From positions 1 to 21,471 of the forward strand of contig PWPP01000057.1 in assembly GCA_003558625.1 (NCBI GenBank): a DNA stretch of 21,471 nt. Reading direction: 5' to 3'. Below, one piece after another: positions 13,874 through 21,409 of this stretch. The notes beneath the pieces are model-generated. The model had not been told where the DNA came from. It did no database searches and was given only the letters and a program-made list of their open reading frames with translations. Source of the stretch: Syntrophomonas sp. (GTDB lineage: Bacteria; Bacillota; Syntrophomonadia; Syntrophomonadales; Syntrophomonadaceae). A program made the position numbers and the translations under genes. Position 1 is the stretch's first letter; every line of letters begins with the position of its first letter.

Positions 13874-15046
13874 ATGTTCATGTCGGAAAACAATGTTACC
13901 AGGATTGTGGTGGAAGATAAGGAAATAATTCTTATTGGCACGGCCCACGTATCGAAAAAAAGTGCGGAACAGGTGAAGGAAGTGATCAAGGCTGAAAAAC
14001 CCGATGCGGTTTGTGTGGAATTGGATGAGCAAAGATACCAGACCCTGATGGATAGCAACCAGTGGAAGGAAATGGATATATTCAAGGTGATTAAAGAAAA
14101 GAAAACCACCTTTCTTTTAATGAATCTGGTCATTTCCTCTTATCAAAAACGGCTAGCCAAACAGTTTGATATTAAACCCGGACAGGAAATGCTGCAGGGA
14201 ATTGAATCCGCCCAGGAAATGGGGGCTGAACTGGTCCTGGCCGACAGAAATATCCAGGTGACCTTCTCCCGCATTTGGCGTGGGATAGGGCCCTGGGGGA
14301 AATTTAAGCTGATGGGGTCTATTTTCTTCAGTTTCTTTAATGATGATACCTTTACCGAAGAAGAACTGGAAAAAATGAAGTCGCAGGATATGCTGGATTC
14401 GATGCTGAATGATTTCACGGAATATTTTCCTGAATTAAAGGTTCCGTTAATTGATGAGCGGGATCAGTATCTGGCCCAAAAGATAAAAGAAGCCCCGGGT
14501 AAAAAGGTGGTTGCTATCTTAGGCGCAGCCCATATCCCCGGTATTTTAGAAAATATTGAGCAAGACCATGATTTGGCCGCTCTATCCCAAATGCCGCCCA
14601 AATCGAATATTTCTACCATTATTGCCTGGGCTATCCCGGCGATCATCCTGGGAATTATCGGCTATACTTTTTTGAACAATCCCTCTGCCGGCGTCCAACA
14701 AACTATGAGCTGGATATTATGGAATGCATCTTTTTCAGCCCTGGGGGCCGCCATTGCGGTGGGACACCCTCTAACCATTCTTACAGCTTTTGTGGTCGCC
14801 CCCATAAGCTCTTTAAACCCGTTAATGGCAGCCGGCTGGTTTGCGGGAATCGTGCAGGCCTATTTCCGCCGTCCCAGTGTACAGGACTTTGAAAACCTGG
14901 CTCAGGATGTTTTTACTGTGAAAGGCTTTTGGACCAATAAGGTCACCCGTATTCTGCTGATTGTGGCCCTGACCAATCTGGGCAGTACCCTGGGAACCGT
15001 GATTGGCGGAGCCGATGTCATCCGTTTATTCCTGGAAAACTTATAA
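13874..15046 (+). CDS. TraB/PrgY family membrane protein
   Basis: This 390-residue protein belongs to the TraB/PrgY (GumN-related) group. The soluble N-terminal domain carries the paired family motifs IGTAHVSKKSAEQV (residues ~21-34) with VCVELDEQRY after it, LADRNIQVTFSR in the middle, then DERDQYLAQKI and VVAILGAAHIPG (~213-224). These GTxH and GxxH segments suggest a metal-dependent hydrolase-like site. The C-terminal ~130 residues (from about 247) contain four hydrophobic helices, so it is membrane anchored. PrgY of Enterococcus reduces pheromone activity; the role in plasmid-free bacteria is unknown. The ATG at 13874 follows AAGGA; a second ATG at 13880 is possible. It converges with the AI-2E-family gene; no operon partner is apparent. 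Confidence 0.94.
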   Translation: MFMSENNVTRIVVEDKEIILIGTAHVSKKSAEQVKEVIKAEKPDAVCVELDEQRYQTLMDSNQWKEMDIFKVIKEKKTTFLLMNLVISSYQKRLAKQFDIKPGQEMLQGIESAQEMGAELVLADRNIQVTFSRIWRGIGPWGKFKLMGSIFFSFFNDDTFTEEELEKMKSQDMLDSMLNDFTEYFPELKVPLIDERDQYLAQKIKEAPGKKVVAILGAAHIPGILENIEQDHDLAALSQMPPKSNISTIIAWAIPAIILGIIGYTFLNNPSAGVQQTMSWILWNASFSALGAAIAVGHPLTILTAFVVAPISSLNPLMAAGWFAGIVQAYFRRPSVQDFENLAQDVFTVKGFWTNKVTRILLIVALTNLGSTLGTVIGGADVIRLFLENL

Positions 15047-15194
15047 TACCTGTAGGCTTGATAAGGGTATCTGTGATAAAGAACTGTCCGGGTATGTCGT
15101 CAAACCCAAGATCAGAAGTCCGGCCTGATTGAATTCCCTAATAAGAAAAGCTGCAATTGCTCTATATACCGGCATGTACAAACCAGAAACTGGT
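15047..15194. other. Intergenic region between convergent genes
   Basis: 148 bases without a gene. A small hairpin AAACCAG-AAA-CTGGTTT (15180-15196) overlaps the stop of the minus-strand gene and could serve as a weak transcript end, but has no T-run in either direction. Confidence 0.35.
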
Positions 15195-16406
15195 TTAAAG
15201 CGCGGTCTCCTCTTTTGAGGCGGCCGTTTTTTGCTGGGTGTAAACATACCAATGGTTCAGCAGCAGCTTGATGATCCCAGCGGTGGGTACCGCCAGCAAC
15301 ATGCCTAGAATTCCCAAAAAACTACCGCCAATGATGATGGACAGGATGATAAAAACGGGATGCAGTCCAACGCTGTCCCCGACAATTTTAGGAGAGATGA
15401 TATTACCATCTAATTGCTGTATCACCAACAGGGCTACTACAGCCAAAAGAGCCTTTAAGGGACTGCCACTTATCAAGGCAACCGTCAAGGCCAATATTAT
15501 TCCGACCAAGGGACCAAAGTAAGGAATGATATTAAAAATACCGGCGGTCATACCCACCAGCACGGCAAAATCCAGACCAATAATATATAAGGCCATGGAG
15601 CTTAAAACGCCAACAATCAATGCCACCAGCAACTGACCCCTGATAAAGTTTGATACCACATGATTGATATCAGCCATGAAATGGTTCAGTTGTTTATTAT
15701 GCCTGGGATTAATTAGAAATGTTATTGAAGTGTGATACAGGTTTCTAAAATACTCAATATCCTTTAAAAGATAAAATGCAATCACAAAACCCAGTGTAAT
15801 CCGGAACAGGTTATGGCCGATTTGTTGAAGGGAAGCAAATAAACCTGCAATGCCACGACCGATAAAATCCTGGGTGGCTTCTGCAAAAGATAGCAAATAA
15901 TTTCTATAATTGTCGGGCAGTCCGCTGGTTTGCAGGGTATTTATCAAACGGCCAAAGAGTTCATCATAGGTGCTGGAATAATCGACGATAGATGCTATCA
16001 TGCTGCTCAAATTAATCGGTTTGGGCAACGAACCGCTGATCAGGACATATAGACTGTATATGAACAAAACAATCATGGTGAGAAACAAGAGGTACGTTAT
16101 CAAAACACTTGATGTGCGGCGCAGGTGTTGATGCTTGTCACCGGCAGCAGATTTTGATGATAGATAGCGGAAATTGGTTGCTATGGCGGTATCGATCCGA
16201 CTGACCAAAGGATGCAGTAAATAGGTGATCAGCAGTGCAATGAGAAGGGGAGACAATACGGACAAAACAATGCCTAGTACCAGTAATATGGTTTTTAGAA
16301 CACTTCCGAAATTGGCAATCAGGCTATACAGAACAAATACTATCAATGCGGTCAAAATGGTATAGGCAGATATTTTCACATACTTTTGATCCAGTTTAAT
16401 CTTCAT
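15195..16406 (-). CDS. AI-2E family transporter-like membrane protein
   Basis: This 403-residue polytopic inner-membrane protein is of the AI-2E (UPF0118/PerM) family. Layout: two N-terminal helices (about 12-65), a soluble segment with a helix pair, then a C-terminal block with the family hallmarks FRITLGFVIAFYLLKD, INHVVSNFIRGQLLVALIVG, FNIIPYFGPLVGIILALTVA and QQLDGNIISPKIVGDSVGLH, followed by HPVFIILSIIIGGSFLGILG and a basic tail. Members export diverse substrates, including autoinducer-2 in one case and Na+(Li+) in others; the substrate here is unknown. AAAGGA lies seven bases before the ATG. A perfect palindrome overlaps a TATAAT about 55 bases upstream. It is transcribed convergently with the TraB-family gene. 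Confidence 0.94.
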   Translation of the reverse strand: MKIKLDQKYVKISAYTILTALIVFVLYSLIANFGSVLKTILLVLGIVLSVLSPLLIALLITYLLHPLVSRIDTAIATNFRYLSSKSAAGDKHQHLRRTSSVLITYLLFLTMIVLFIYSLYVLISGSLPKPINLSSMIASIVDYSSTYDELFGRLINTLQTSGLPDNYRNYLLSFAEATQDFIGRGIAGLFASLQQIGHNLFRITLGFVIAFYLLKDIEYFRNLYHTSITFLINPRHNKQLNHFMADINHVVSNFIRGQLLVALIVGVLSSMALYIIGLDFAVLVGMTAGIFNIIPYFGPLVGIILALTVALISGSPLKALLAVVALLVIQQLDGNIISPKIVGDSVGLHPVFIILSIIIGGSFLGILGMLLAVPTAGIIKLLLNHWYVYTQQKTAASKEETAL

Positions 16407-16454
16407 ATTGAAATCCTTTCTACGATATAATGGCAGAATATTTCTATGGATAAG

Positions 16455-16473
16455 CAGATTATATACTAATCTG
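16455..16473 (-). promoter_or_regulatory. Candidate operator overlapping the -10 box of the AI-2E-family gene
   Basis: CAGATTA-tatac-TAATCTG is a perfect 7-bp dyad. Read on the minus strand it contains TATAAT, about 55 bases upstream of the start codon, with no convincing -35 at 17 bases. A dyad over a -10 box is the usual placement for a repressor site; the regulator is unknown. Confidence 0.4.
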
Positions 16474-16921
16474 TAACAATATATAAGACTTACGCTTTAG
16501 GTGGAAGTTAAATCAAGAGTACGTGGGTAAGGGGATTAATTCAGTGAAATCGCTCTATCCTGGCCACAGAGTTATTCTTCCTGACCTTATCTGGCATTTC
16601 ATCAAAATATATGCTCAACATAGGCAAGATTTGCGGATTATAATATTTGTATATTTTTTAAATTTAGCATATTTATTTGCATCATGCCGGTGCAAATGCT
16701 CTATTATTATTAAATAAAACAGAATGCAAGCAGCGTGGTTTGTAAGATTTACTGGGACGGTTATAATAGAAGTTGAAGCTGTATGATAAAGTTTTGTCTG
16801 AGATTCTACCCGGGATGAGCGTTCCAGGTCCTTCACTACCTACTAAAAACCGGGTCTGTGTTTGTATCCCGGGGAAAATCGTTGCATTTGGTTCATGAGA
16901 CTAGCGGGGAGGGAAAGGTAT
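16474..16921. other. Intergenic region upstream of the lipoprotein gene
   Basis: About 450 bases with no gene I can support. A 64-codon plus frame (16523) and a 73-codon minus frame (16836) are AT-driven and motif-free. The right part carries the lipoprotein promoter (16740-16767) and a 150-base leader containing complementary ACCCGG and CCGGGT blocks (about 16809 and 16853) that could pair. Confidence 0.4.
16740..16767 (+). promoter_or_regulatory. Sigma-A promoter for the lipoprotein gene
   Basis: TTGTAA (16740-16745) and TATAAT (16762-16767) are spaced by 16 bases. The spacer contains GGGACGGTT, the core of the window's dispersed repeat. The predicted transcript has a leader of about 145-150 bases before the ATG at 16922. 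Confidence 0.6.
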
Positions 16922-18406
16922 ATGAAGGAATGGCCCCTGGGAAAGAATGTTTTATGGATGCTGTTCATACTGGCTCTGGGATTTATGCTGGCCGGATGTG
17001 CCCAACAGGAACATAAGATTACCCTGGAAGCCAGGCCCTGGGTAGGGGGAACGTTTACCGGGGACGGGTTTTATGGGGACAAAGGACAGGTCAAAGTAGA
17101 GGCCATACCGGCAGCAGATTATGTTTTCCTGCACTGGGAAGAAGACGGGCAGATTGTCAGCGAAGACCCGGTCCATACCTTTGAAGCTCTCTCGGATACT
17201 ACATTAACGGCGGTATTCAGCCAAAAAATATATCTGGCTCCACCTGCCATGGTAGAAACCCTGGATCGTTTCTGGCAGGGGTTTATTACCAGGGATTATT
17301 ATGGCCTAAAGGAAATTGTGCTGGGAGAAGCCCTGAACCAGCTGGACCAGGGGCGATTTACCAAAGAGGTTCCGGGAACCCGGGATTTTAGGGAGCAGAT
17401 CGAGGAATCTTTCGTCTATTATGCCCGGAAAAACGACCAGGTCCTGGTGAAGATGATCATCCAGCACCCCCGGGTTGATCCCGGGTATGAAGAGGAAATA
17501 GCCGAGGAAACAGCCCGGCAGCTACTAAATGCTGCGGAGACCGGTGAAGAATTATTTTTTCAGAATATCTATGCCGAAGTGATGGAGAAAAAATATGTTG
17601 CCACGGAACAGTCATCGTTCCATCTGCTCTTGGAACCGGATGGGGAGGGATGGATGGTAGCCGGTGCGGATGACCCCCGCGAGCTTCTGGCCTCCTTTAA
17701 TAATCTTTACCAGCATGCCCTCTGTGACCAGATCAGCGATGCGGTTATGGAAATGCACGATGACCGGGGCGTTTTGACCTTCACGTTTCGGGGCCAGTCT
17801 TTGACCAGCAAAAGAGAATTTGGCAACCCCCTGTCCCCCTGTTTAGCGGGAAAAACCCAGATTATTACTTCAGAGGGCATTGCCCTGGAAGCGAAAGATA
17901 TTTTAGCTGCCCTGCGGGAGCTGGAAGGGACCACCATACCGTTCCTTGATTTTGCACCCGAGGATTTTTTTCACCTGACCAGGTTTGCCTACGACCCCCA
18001 GAGGGAGATCGTGAATTTGTATTTAACCCGGCCCTATGCCATCTTAACCATGGACTGTGCTGTGGGATTCTGGGACCTGCAAACAGAGCAAGCGGTATTG
18101 TTCGAGGTTGTGAGAGGACCGGGGCCGGATATCAGTGATTTTTACTGGGCGCCCAATGAAGGCTATGTGGCCTATCACTGGATCTCTAGCGGCAGGGGGG
18201 GGCATCATTTACACGTATATGATATAGAAAAAGACCGGGTTATTCGCTTTGATGACAGCAGTGAAGCGGAGGCCATTCCTCCGGAGGACCGGCAATTCAG
18301 TGATATCAGGTGGTCTGGCGACAGCAAAACCCTTTACTTTACGATTACAGACCAAACAGATGGCACCTTAAGCACCTTTAGTATTCAATCCGGGGACGGG
18401 TCTTGA
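16922..18406 (+). CDS. Lipoprotein with InlB B-repeat-like domain and C-terminal propeller-like segment
   Basis: This 494-residue exported lipoprotein has a signal peptide (NVLWMLFILALGFM) that ends in the lipobox LAGC, with Cys26 as the lipidation site. Residues ~32-99 (ITLEARPWVGGTFTGDG through LHWEEDG to TLTAVFS) fit a divergent InlB B-repeat, a small beta domain common in surface proteins. Residues ~110-390 are an unassigned mixed region with many acidic residues. Near 404 and 459, SDFYWAPNEGYVAYHW and FSDIRWSGDSKTLYFTI resemble blades of a TolB/WD-type propeller (W-S/A-P-x-G/D pattern). The start at 16922 is chosen for the GGGGAGG eight bases upstream; the frame from 16862 would bury the signal peptide. 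The last codons SGDGS plus stop lie in a GGGGACGGGTCTTGAATTG repeat copy. No partner gene is adjacent. Confidence 0.88.
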   Translation: MKEWPLGKNVLWMLFILALGFMLAGCAQQEHKITLEARPWVGGTFTGDGFYGDKGQVKVEAIPAADYVFLHWEEDGQIVSEDPVHTFEALSDTTLTAVFSQKIYLAPPAMVETLDRFWQGFITRDYYGLKEIVLGEALNQLDQGRFTKEVPGTRDFREQIEESFVYYARKNDQVLVKMIIQHPRVDPGYEEEIAEETARQLLNAAETGEELFFQNIYAEVMEKKYVATEQSSFHLLLEPDGEGWMVAGADDPRELLASFNNLYQHALCDQISDAVMEMHDDRGVLTFTFRGQSLTSKREFGNPLSPCLAGKTQIITSEGIALEAKDILAALRELEGTTIPFLDFAPEDFFHLTRFAYDPQREIVNLYLTRPYAILTMDCAVGFWDLQTEQAVLFEVVRGPGPDISDFYWAPNEGYVAYHWISSGRGGHHLHVYDIEKDRVIRFDDSSEAEAIPPEDRQFSDIRWSGDSKTLYFTITDQTDGTLSTFSIQSGDGS

Positions 18407-18446
18407 ATTGAATTCACTTTTTCGTTCAAGCCAGGAACCGTCGCTG
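18392..18446. repeat. Dispersed repeat copy at the 3' end of the lipoprotein gene
   Basis: GGGGACGGGTCTTGAATTG at 18392-18410 covers the stop of the lipoprotein gene. An inverted core CCAGGAACCGTCG follows about 23 bases later (18434-18446), giving a possible GACGG/CCGTC stem around an A/T-rich loop. It matches the copy at 11399-11421 over 21 bases with one difference. Confidence 0.7.
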
Positions 18447-18498
18447 CTTTCGTGCCCGGATTGACCCCGGGTGCATCTATGGATGAATGGGATCAATA

Positions 18499-18729
18499 TC
18501 AGTCCCGCATGCGGGCAATATAATCAGCCACATCCCGGACCTTATGCAAGGTGTGGACATCTTCATCATGAATGATAATAGCAAAGGCTTTTTCGCACTC
18601 TATGACCAACCGGGCTATGTCGATGGGTTCAATCCCATATTCGGGGGTAAGCCCGGTTTCCCCGGTAATATCTTCTTCATCAATGCCCAGGATTTCTCCC
18701 AGAATATGAGTAATCTGTTTTAATATCAA
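18499..18729 (-). CDS. Acyl-carrier-protein-like protein lacking the phosphopantetheine serine
   Basis: This 76-residue protein has a clear acyl carrier fold pattern: ILKQITHILGEILGIDEEDI (helix 1 and loop), then GIEPIDIARLVIECEKAFAI aligning with DSLD-x-VEL-V-x-x-LE-x-xF of ACP helix 2, and HTLHKVRDVADYIARM for the last helix. In place of the Ser that carries 4'-phosphopantetheine there is Pro (codon CCC at 18625-18627), one base away from a TCC serine codon. It therefore cannot be a normal holo-ACP. Start: TTG at 18729 with AAAGG seven bases upstream is preferred; GTG at 18738 would add three residues. It begins about 25 bases after helD on the same strand and is probably co-transcribed. 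It may be a structural or regulatory paralogue, or a recently inactivated ACP. Confidence 0.8.
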   Translation of the reverse strand: MILKQITHILGEILGIDEEDITGETGLTPEYGIEPIDIARLVIECEKAFAIIIHDEDVHTLHKVRDVADYIARMRD

Positions 18730-18754
18730 AGGAACCACCTTTCTGTCACCGGGA

Positions 18755-21049
18755 TTATGAGCGGGGTAGCAGGGAACTTATGGTACCGGTATAGAACAGG
18801 TTTAGCCGGTGCAAGGCCCTGGTACAGCCTATATAGAGAAGTTTCTTGTCCGCAGCTGTTTTATAATGGGTATCATCGACATCACAGATTAAAACGGCGT
18901 CAAATTCCAGCCCTTTGGCCATATAAACCGGGATGATAAAGGTGTCTTTTATGACTCCGCTGTGATTTTTATCTATTACCTGCACCGGGATGCGGTCCCG
19001 TAAATGGCCCCAAAGGGCGTAGGCATCTTTTTCGCTTTTACAGATTAAGGCGATGGATTGATAGCCCTGTTCCTTGCAGACTGCGATTTCCTTCTGTAGC
19101 AGTTCGATGCCCTGGGGAAAATACTCTGCCCCATAGATGCCGGGAACATCTCCGCTGCGGCCAAAGCTTTCTACCGGTATGGCGGTATCGATCAAACGGG
19201 AACTGAATTGAATAATCTCATCGGTACTGCGGAAGCTTTTATTCATGGCCAGCAGAACCGAGTTTTCTTTCTGCAGAATATCCTGGATCTGATGGTACCA
19301 GGCCAGGCTTTCCTCTTTTTCAATGGTCTGGTTTATGTCTCCTAAAATCGTGTACCGTGCCTGCTTAAACAAAAGTTTACATATTTCAAAATGAAGGGGA
19401 TAGTAGTCCTGGGCTTCATCGATTACGATTTGCCTGATGTCATTATAGGGGCTGTATCCGGTCAGGCAGATGGAGAAATAGGTGAGGGCCAGGGCATCAT
19501 CGTAGGGCAGCTGTTCCCGCACAAGGTTTTCTGCGGTGTGGTCAATGATGCGCTCTATATCCCCGGGCAGTTCTAATCCCGAGGCCAGTCCATAGAAATA
19601 ATCCTTGTTTTGAAACAAAGATTTATAGAGTTCCAGAATATTCAGGGTGGTAAATTTTCTAATCTCCGCCAACAGGAGGGTGCTCTCATTAATAGAAAGC
19701 AGCCGGGCCTGTTCCCGGGCATCAAAAATATGATCAGGGTTTTCATTTAATATGGCTTCCTGTTTCCTGATGCGTTCCTGGCGGAGTTTACGCACCTTTT
19801 GCAGAATGAATTCTTCCAGGTGCTCCAATTTCACCGCCAACGGTTTTGCTGATTGATCTTTTATCCAGCGGGTTTTTAACCGTTTGGCGCTGGCAATGCA
19901 TTTGCCATCATAATGGATGTCAGAAAAACCGATGCCATGATAAGTGAAGTGCTGGATGTGACGATGTAACAATGATACAAAGGCTTTCGATCCTTTAAAT
20001 TGGAGACGGCTTCTGGCTTCCCCGGGGTCAGAGTTATCGCTGCCGGAAAGCACCTGTTCCAGCCATTCATTGCGGATCTGCATCGGCCTGTCTATCGACT
20101 CTAATACGGTAGTACATATCTCATCAAAGACCACGGAAGTGATGTTTTCTTCCCCCAGTTCCGGTAACACATGGGCAATATATTGTTCGAAGATGTGATT
20201 GGGGGAAAGGATCAGTATATTATTGGCCTTAAGCTTGGATGTTACTTCCTGGTAGAGCAGAAAGGCTACCCGGTGCAGGGCAATGGAGGTTTTGCCACTG
20301 CCGGCTACGCCCTGAACCAGCAGCAGATCGTTTTCTATGTCCCGAATAGCCAGGTCCTGATCATGTTGGATGGTCTCTACAATGGTTCGCATTTGGGAAG
20401 AAGCATTTCGGGATAATAGACGACGCAAAAAGCGGTCTACAATTTCAACATCGGAATCAAAGAAAAATTCCAGTTTTCCATCTTTTATTTCATACTGTCT
20501 TTTTAAGGATACGGTACCGGATATGGTGCCGGTCGGTGCCTCATAAAAGGCCTTTCCCGCTTGTAACCGGTAAAACAAACTGGCGATGGGTGCCCGCCAG
20601 TCGTATATATATCTTTCCTGGGTTTTGTCATCCACCAGACCGGAACGACCGATATAGATTTTCCTGGTTTGGTCATCCCCGTCCCGGGTAAAATCAATAC
20701 GGGCGAAGTAGGGGGCAGGCAGCATTTTTTTCAGGGCCCGAATCTTATCTGACTGAGCCTCATACGCAGAGGTTTGAGTGGCTAATGCCTGCCAGTATTG
20801 CACCATTTCTATGGCCTGGTCAAAATCCTCGGAGGAATGGGCCGCATGATCCCACATATCTTTGCGGGAATCGATCAGGGCTGCTTCATCTTTTTGGTTT
20901 TTTGCTTCCAGGGAAGCTAATTGCCTTTTTATCCTGGTTACAATATGAGAAAAATGTTCATTTTCCATATTCCAGTCGGCATGGTGATTATGATCCATGA
21001 ATTTGATATACTCCTCTCGGGCTGTGAGGGCCAGGTATCTTGTCTTCAT
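18755..21049 (-). CDS. helD: HelD-like superfamily 1 (UvrD/Rep) helicase
   Basis: This 764-residue cytosolic ATPase of the HelD group, in characterised relatives, binds RNA polymerase and releases stalled complexes or recycles the enzyme. Motifs: a charged coiled-coil N-terminus (about 30-110); FARIDFTRDGDDQTRKIYIG and DWRAPIASLFYR ahead of the motor; Walker A VQGVAGSGKTSIALHR (245-260); LILSPNHIFEQYI; motif II VIDEAQDYYPLHF near 540; motif III LGDINQTIE; NKSFRSTDEI; motif V VYMAKGLEFDAVLICDV; and motif VI LLYIGCTRALHRL close to the end. The length is usual for the family. The ATG at 21049 is used; the ATG at residue 18 (MDHNHH) is an alternative. Its ribosome binding site lies in the loop of a hairpin. 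It follows ywbE by about 120 bases and precedes the ACP-like gene by 16-25 bases. Confidence 0.93.
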   Translation of the reverse strand: MKTRYLALTAREEYIKFMDHNHHADWNMENEHFSHIVTRIKRQLASLEAKNQKDEAALIDSRKDMWDHAAHSSEDFDQAIEMVQYWQALATQTSAYEAQSDKIRALKKMLPAPYFARIDFTRDGDDQTRKIYIGRSGLVDDKTQERYIYDWRAPIASLFYRLQAGKAFYEAPTGTISGTVSLKRQYEIKDGKLEFFFDSDVEIVDRFLRRLLSRNASSQMRTIVETIQHDQDLAIRDIENDLLLVQGVAGSGKTSIALHRVAFLLYQEVTSKLKANNILILSPNHIFEQYIAHVLPELGEENITSVVFDEICTTVLESIDRPMQIRNEWLEQVLSGSDNSDPGEARSRLQFKGSKAFVSLLHRHIQHFTYHGIGFSDIHYDGKCIASAKRLKTRWIKDQSAKPLAVKLEHLEEFILQKVRKLRQERIRKQEAILNENPDHIFDAREQARLLSINESTLLLAEIRKFTTLNILELYKSLFQNKDYFYGLASGLELPGDIERIIDHTAENLVREQLPYDDALALTYFSICLTGYSPYNDIRQIVIDEAQDYYPLHFEICKLLFKQARYTILGDINQTIEKEESLAWYHQIQDILQKENSVLLAMNKSFRSTDEIIQFSSRLIDTAIPVESFGRSGDVPGIYGAEYFPQGIELLQKEIAVCKEQGYQSIALICKSEKDAYALWGHLRDRIPVQVIDKNHSGVIKDTFIIPVYMAKGLEFDAVLICDVDDTHYKTAADKKLLYIGCTRALHRLNLFYTGTISSLLPRS

Positions 21050-21080
21050 CAGAAGCGCATCCCTTTATGCTGCTTCTCAG
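21050..21080 (-). promoter_or_regulatory. Hairpin presenting the helD ribosome binding site in its loop
   Basis: On the helD mRNA, AGAAGC-A-GCAT pairs with ATGC-GCTTCT (10 bp with one bulged A) and leaves AAAGGG as the loop, one base before the ATG of helD. The only Shine-Dalgarno-like sequence of the gene is thus in the loop and first base of this stem. Confidence 0.5.
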
Positions 21081-21167
21081 GAAATTCAATCTTTAAAAAA
21101 CGCTCGGATTATTTGGCCGCAAAGCGTTTCGCTGCTCCGAATATCTGAATGCCCATGCTTCATCCCC

Positions 21168-21365
21168 TTAAGATATGATTTCCTGCACTCTACCTACGGA
21201 TCCCCCTGCTAAACGGACCTTGATCCCATGGGGATGGGCGGCGGAGCGAGTGAGAATGGTTTCCACGACTCCCTCGGTCAGTTTTCCGGTCCCCTGGTCT
21301 TCTTTTTTTACGATTAAAACCCGGGTCCCGGGTTTAAGATCGGCACGATAAATATTACCCATCAT
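21168..21365 (-). CDS. ywbE: YwbE family protein
   Basis: This small basic protein (64-65 residues) of the YwbE family (DUF2196) has no established function. It matches the family almost end to end: IYRADLKPGTRVLIVKKEDQ, GTGKLTEGVVETILTRS, HPHGIKVRLAGGSVGRVQEI. The short beta-rich, KOW/SH3-like character suggests nucleic-acid or ribosome binding, which is inference. The reading frame is open to 21407, but GGGGAG just before the double ATG at 21365/21362, and the family N-terminus, place the start there. It is the first gene of a probable operon with helD and the ACP-like gene. Confidence 0.92.
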   Translation of the reverse strand: MMGNIYRADLKPGTRVLIVKKEDQGTGKLTEGVVETILTRSAAHPHGIKVRLAGGSVGRVQEIIS

Positions 21366-21409
21366 GGTTCTCCCCGTTTCCTGCTTAAGAAATATCAATG
21401 GCGGCATAA

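Noticed and set aside
16523..16836. Short frames on both strands upstream of the lipoprotein gene
   Set aside because: AT-driven open frames with no motifs; the promoter for the lipoprotein gene lies in the same stretch.
19200..19213. AACTGAATTGAATAATC-like string resembling the dispersed repeat tail
   Set aside because: It lies inside helD and encodes conserved helicase sequence (EIIQFSS), so the resemblance is probably chance.
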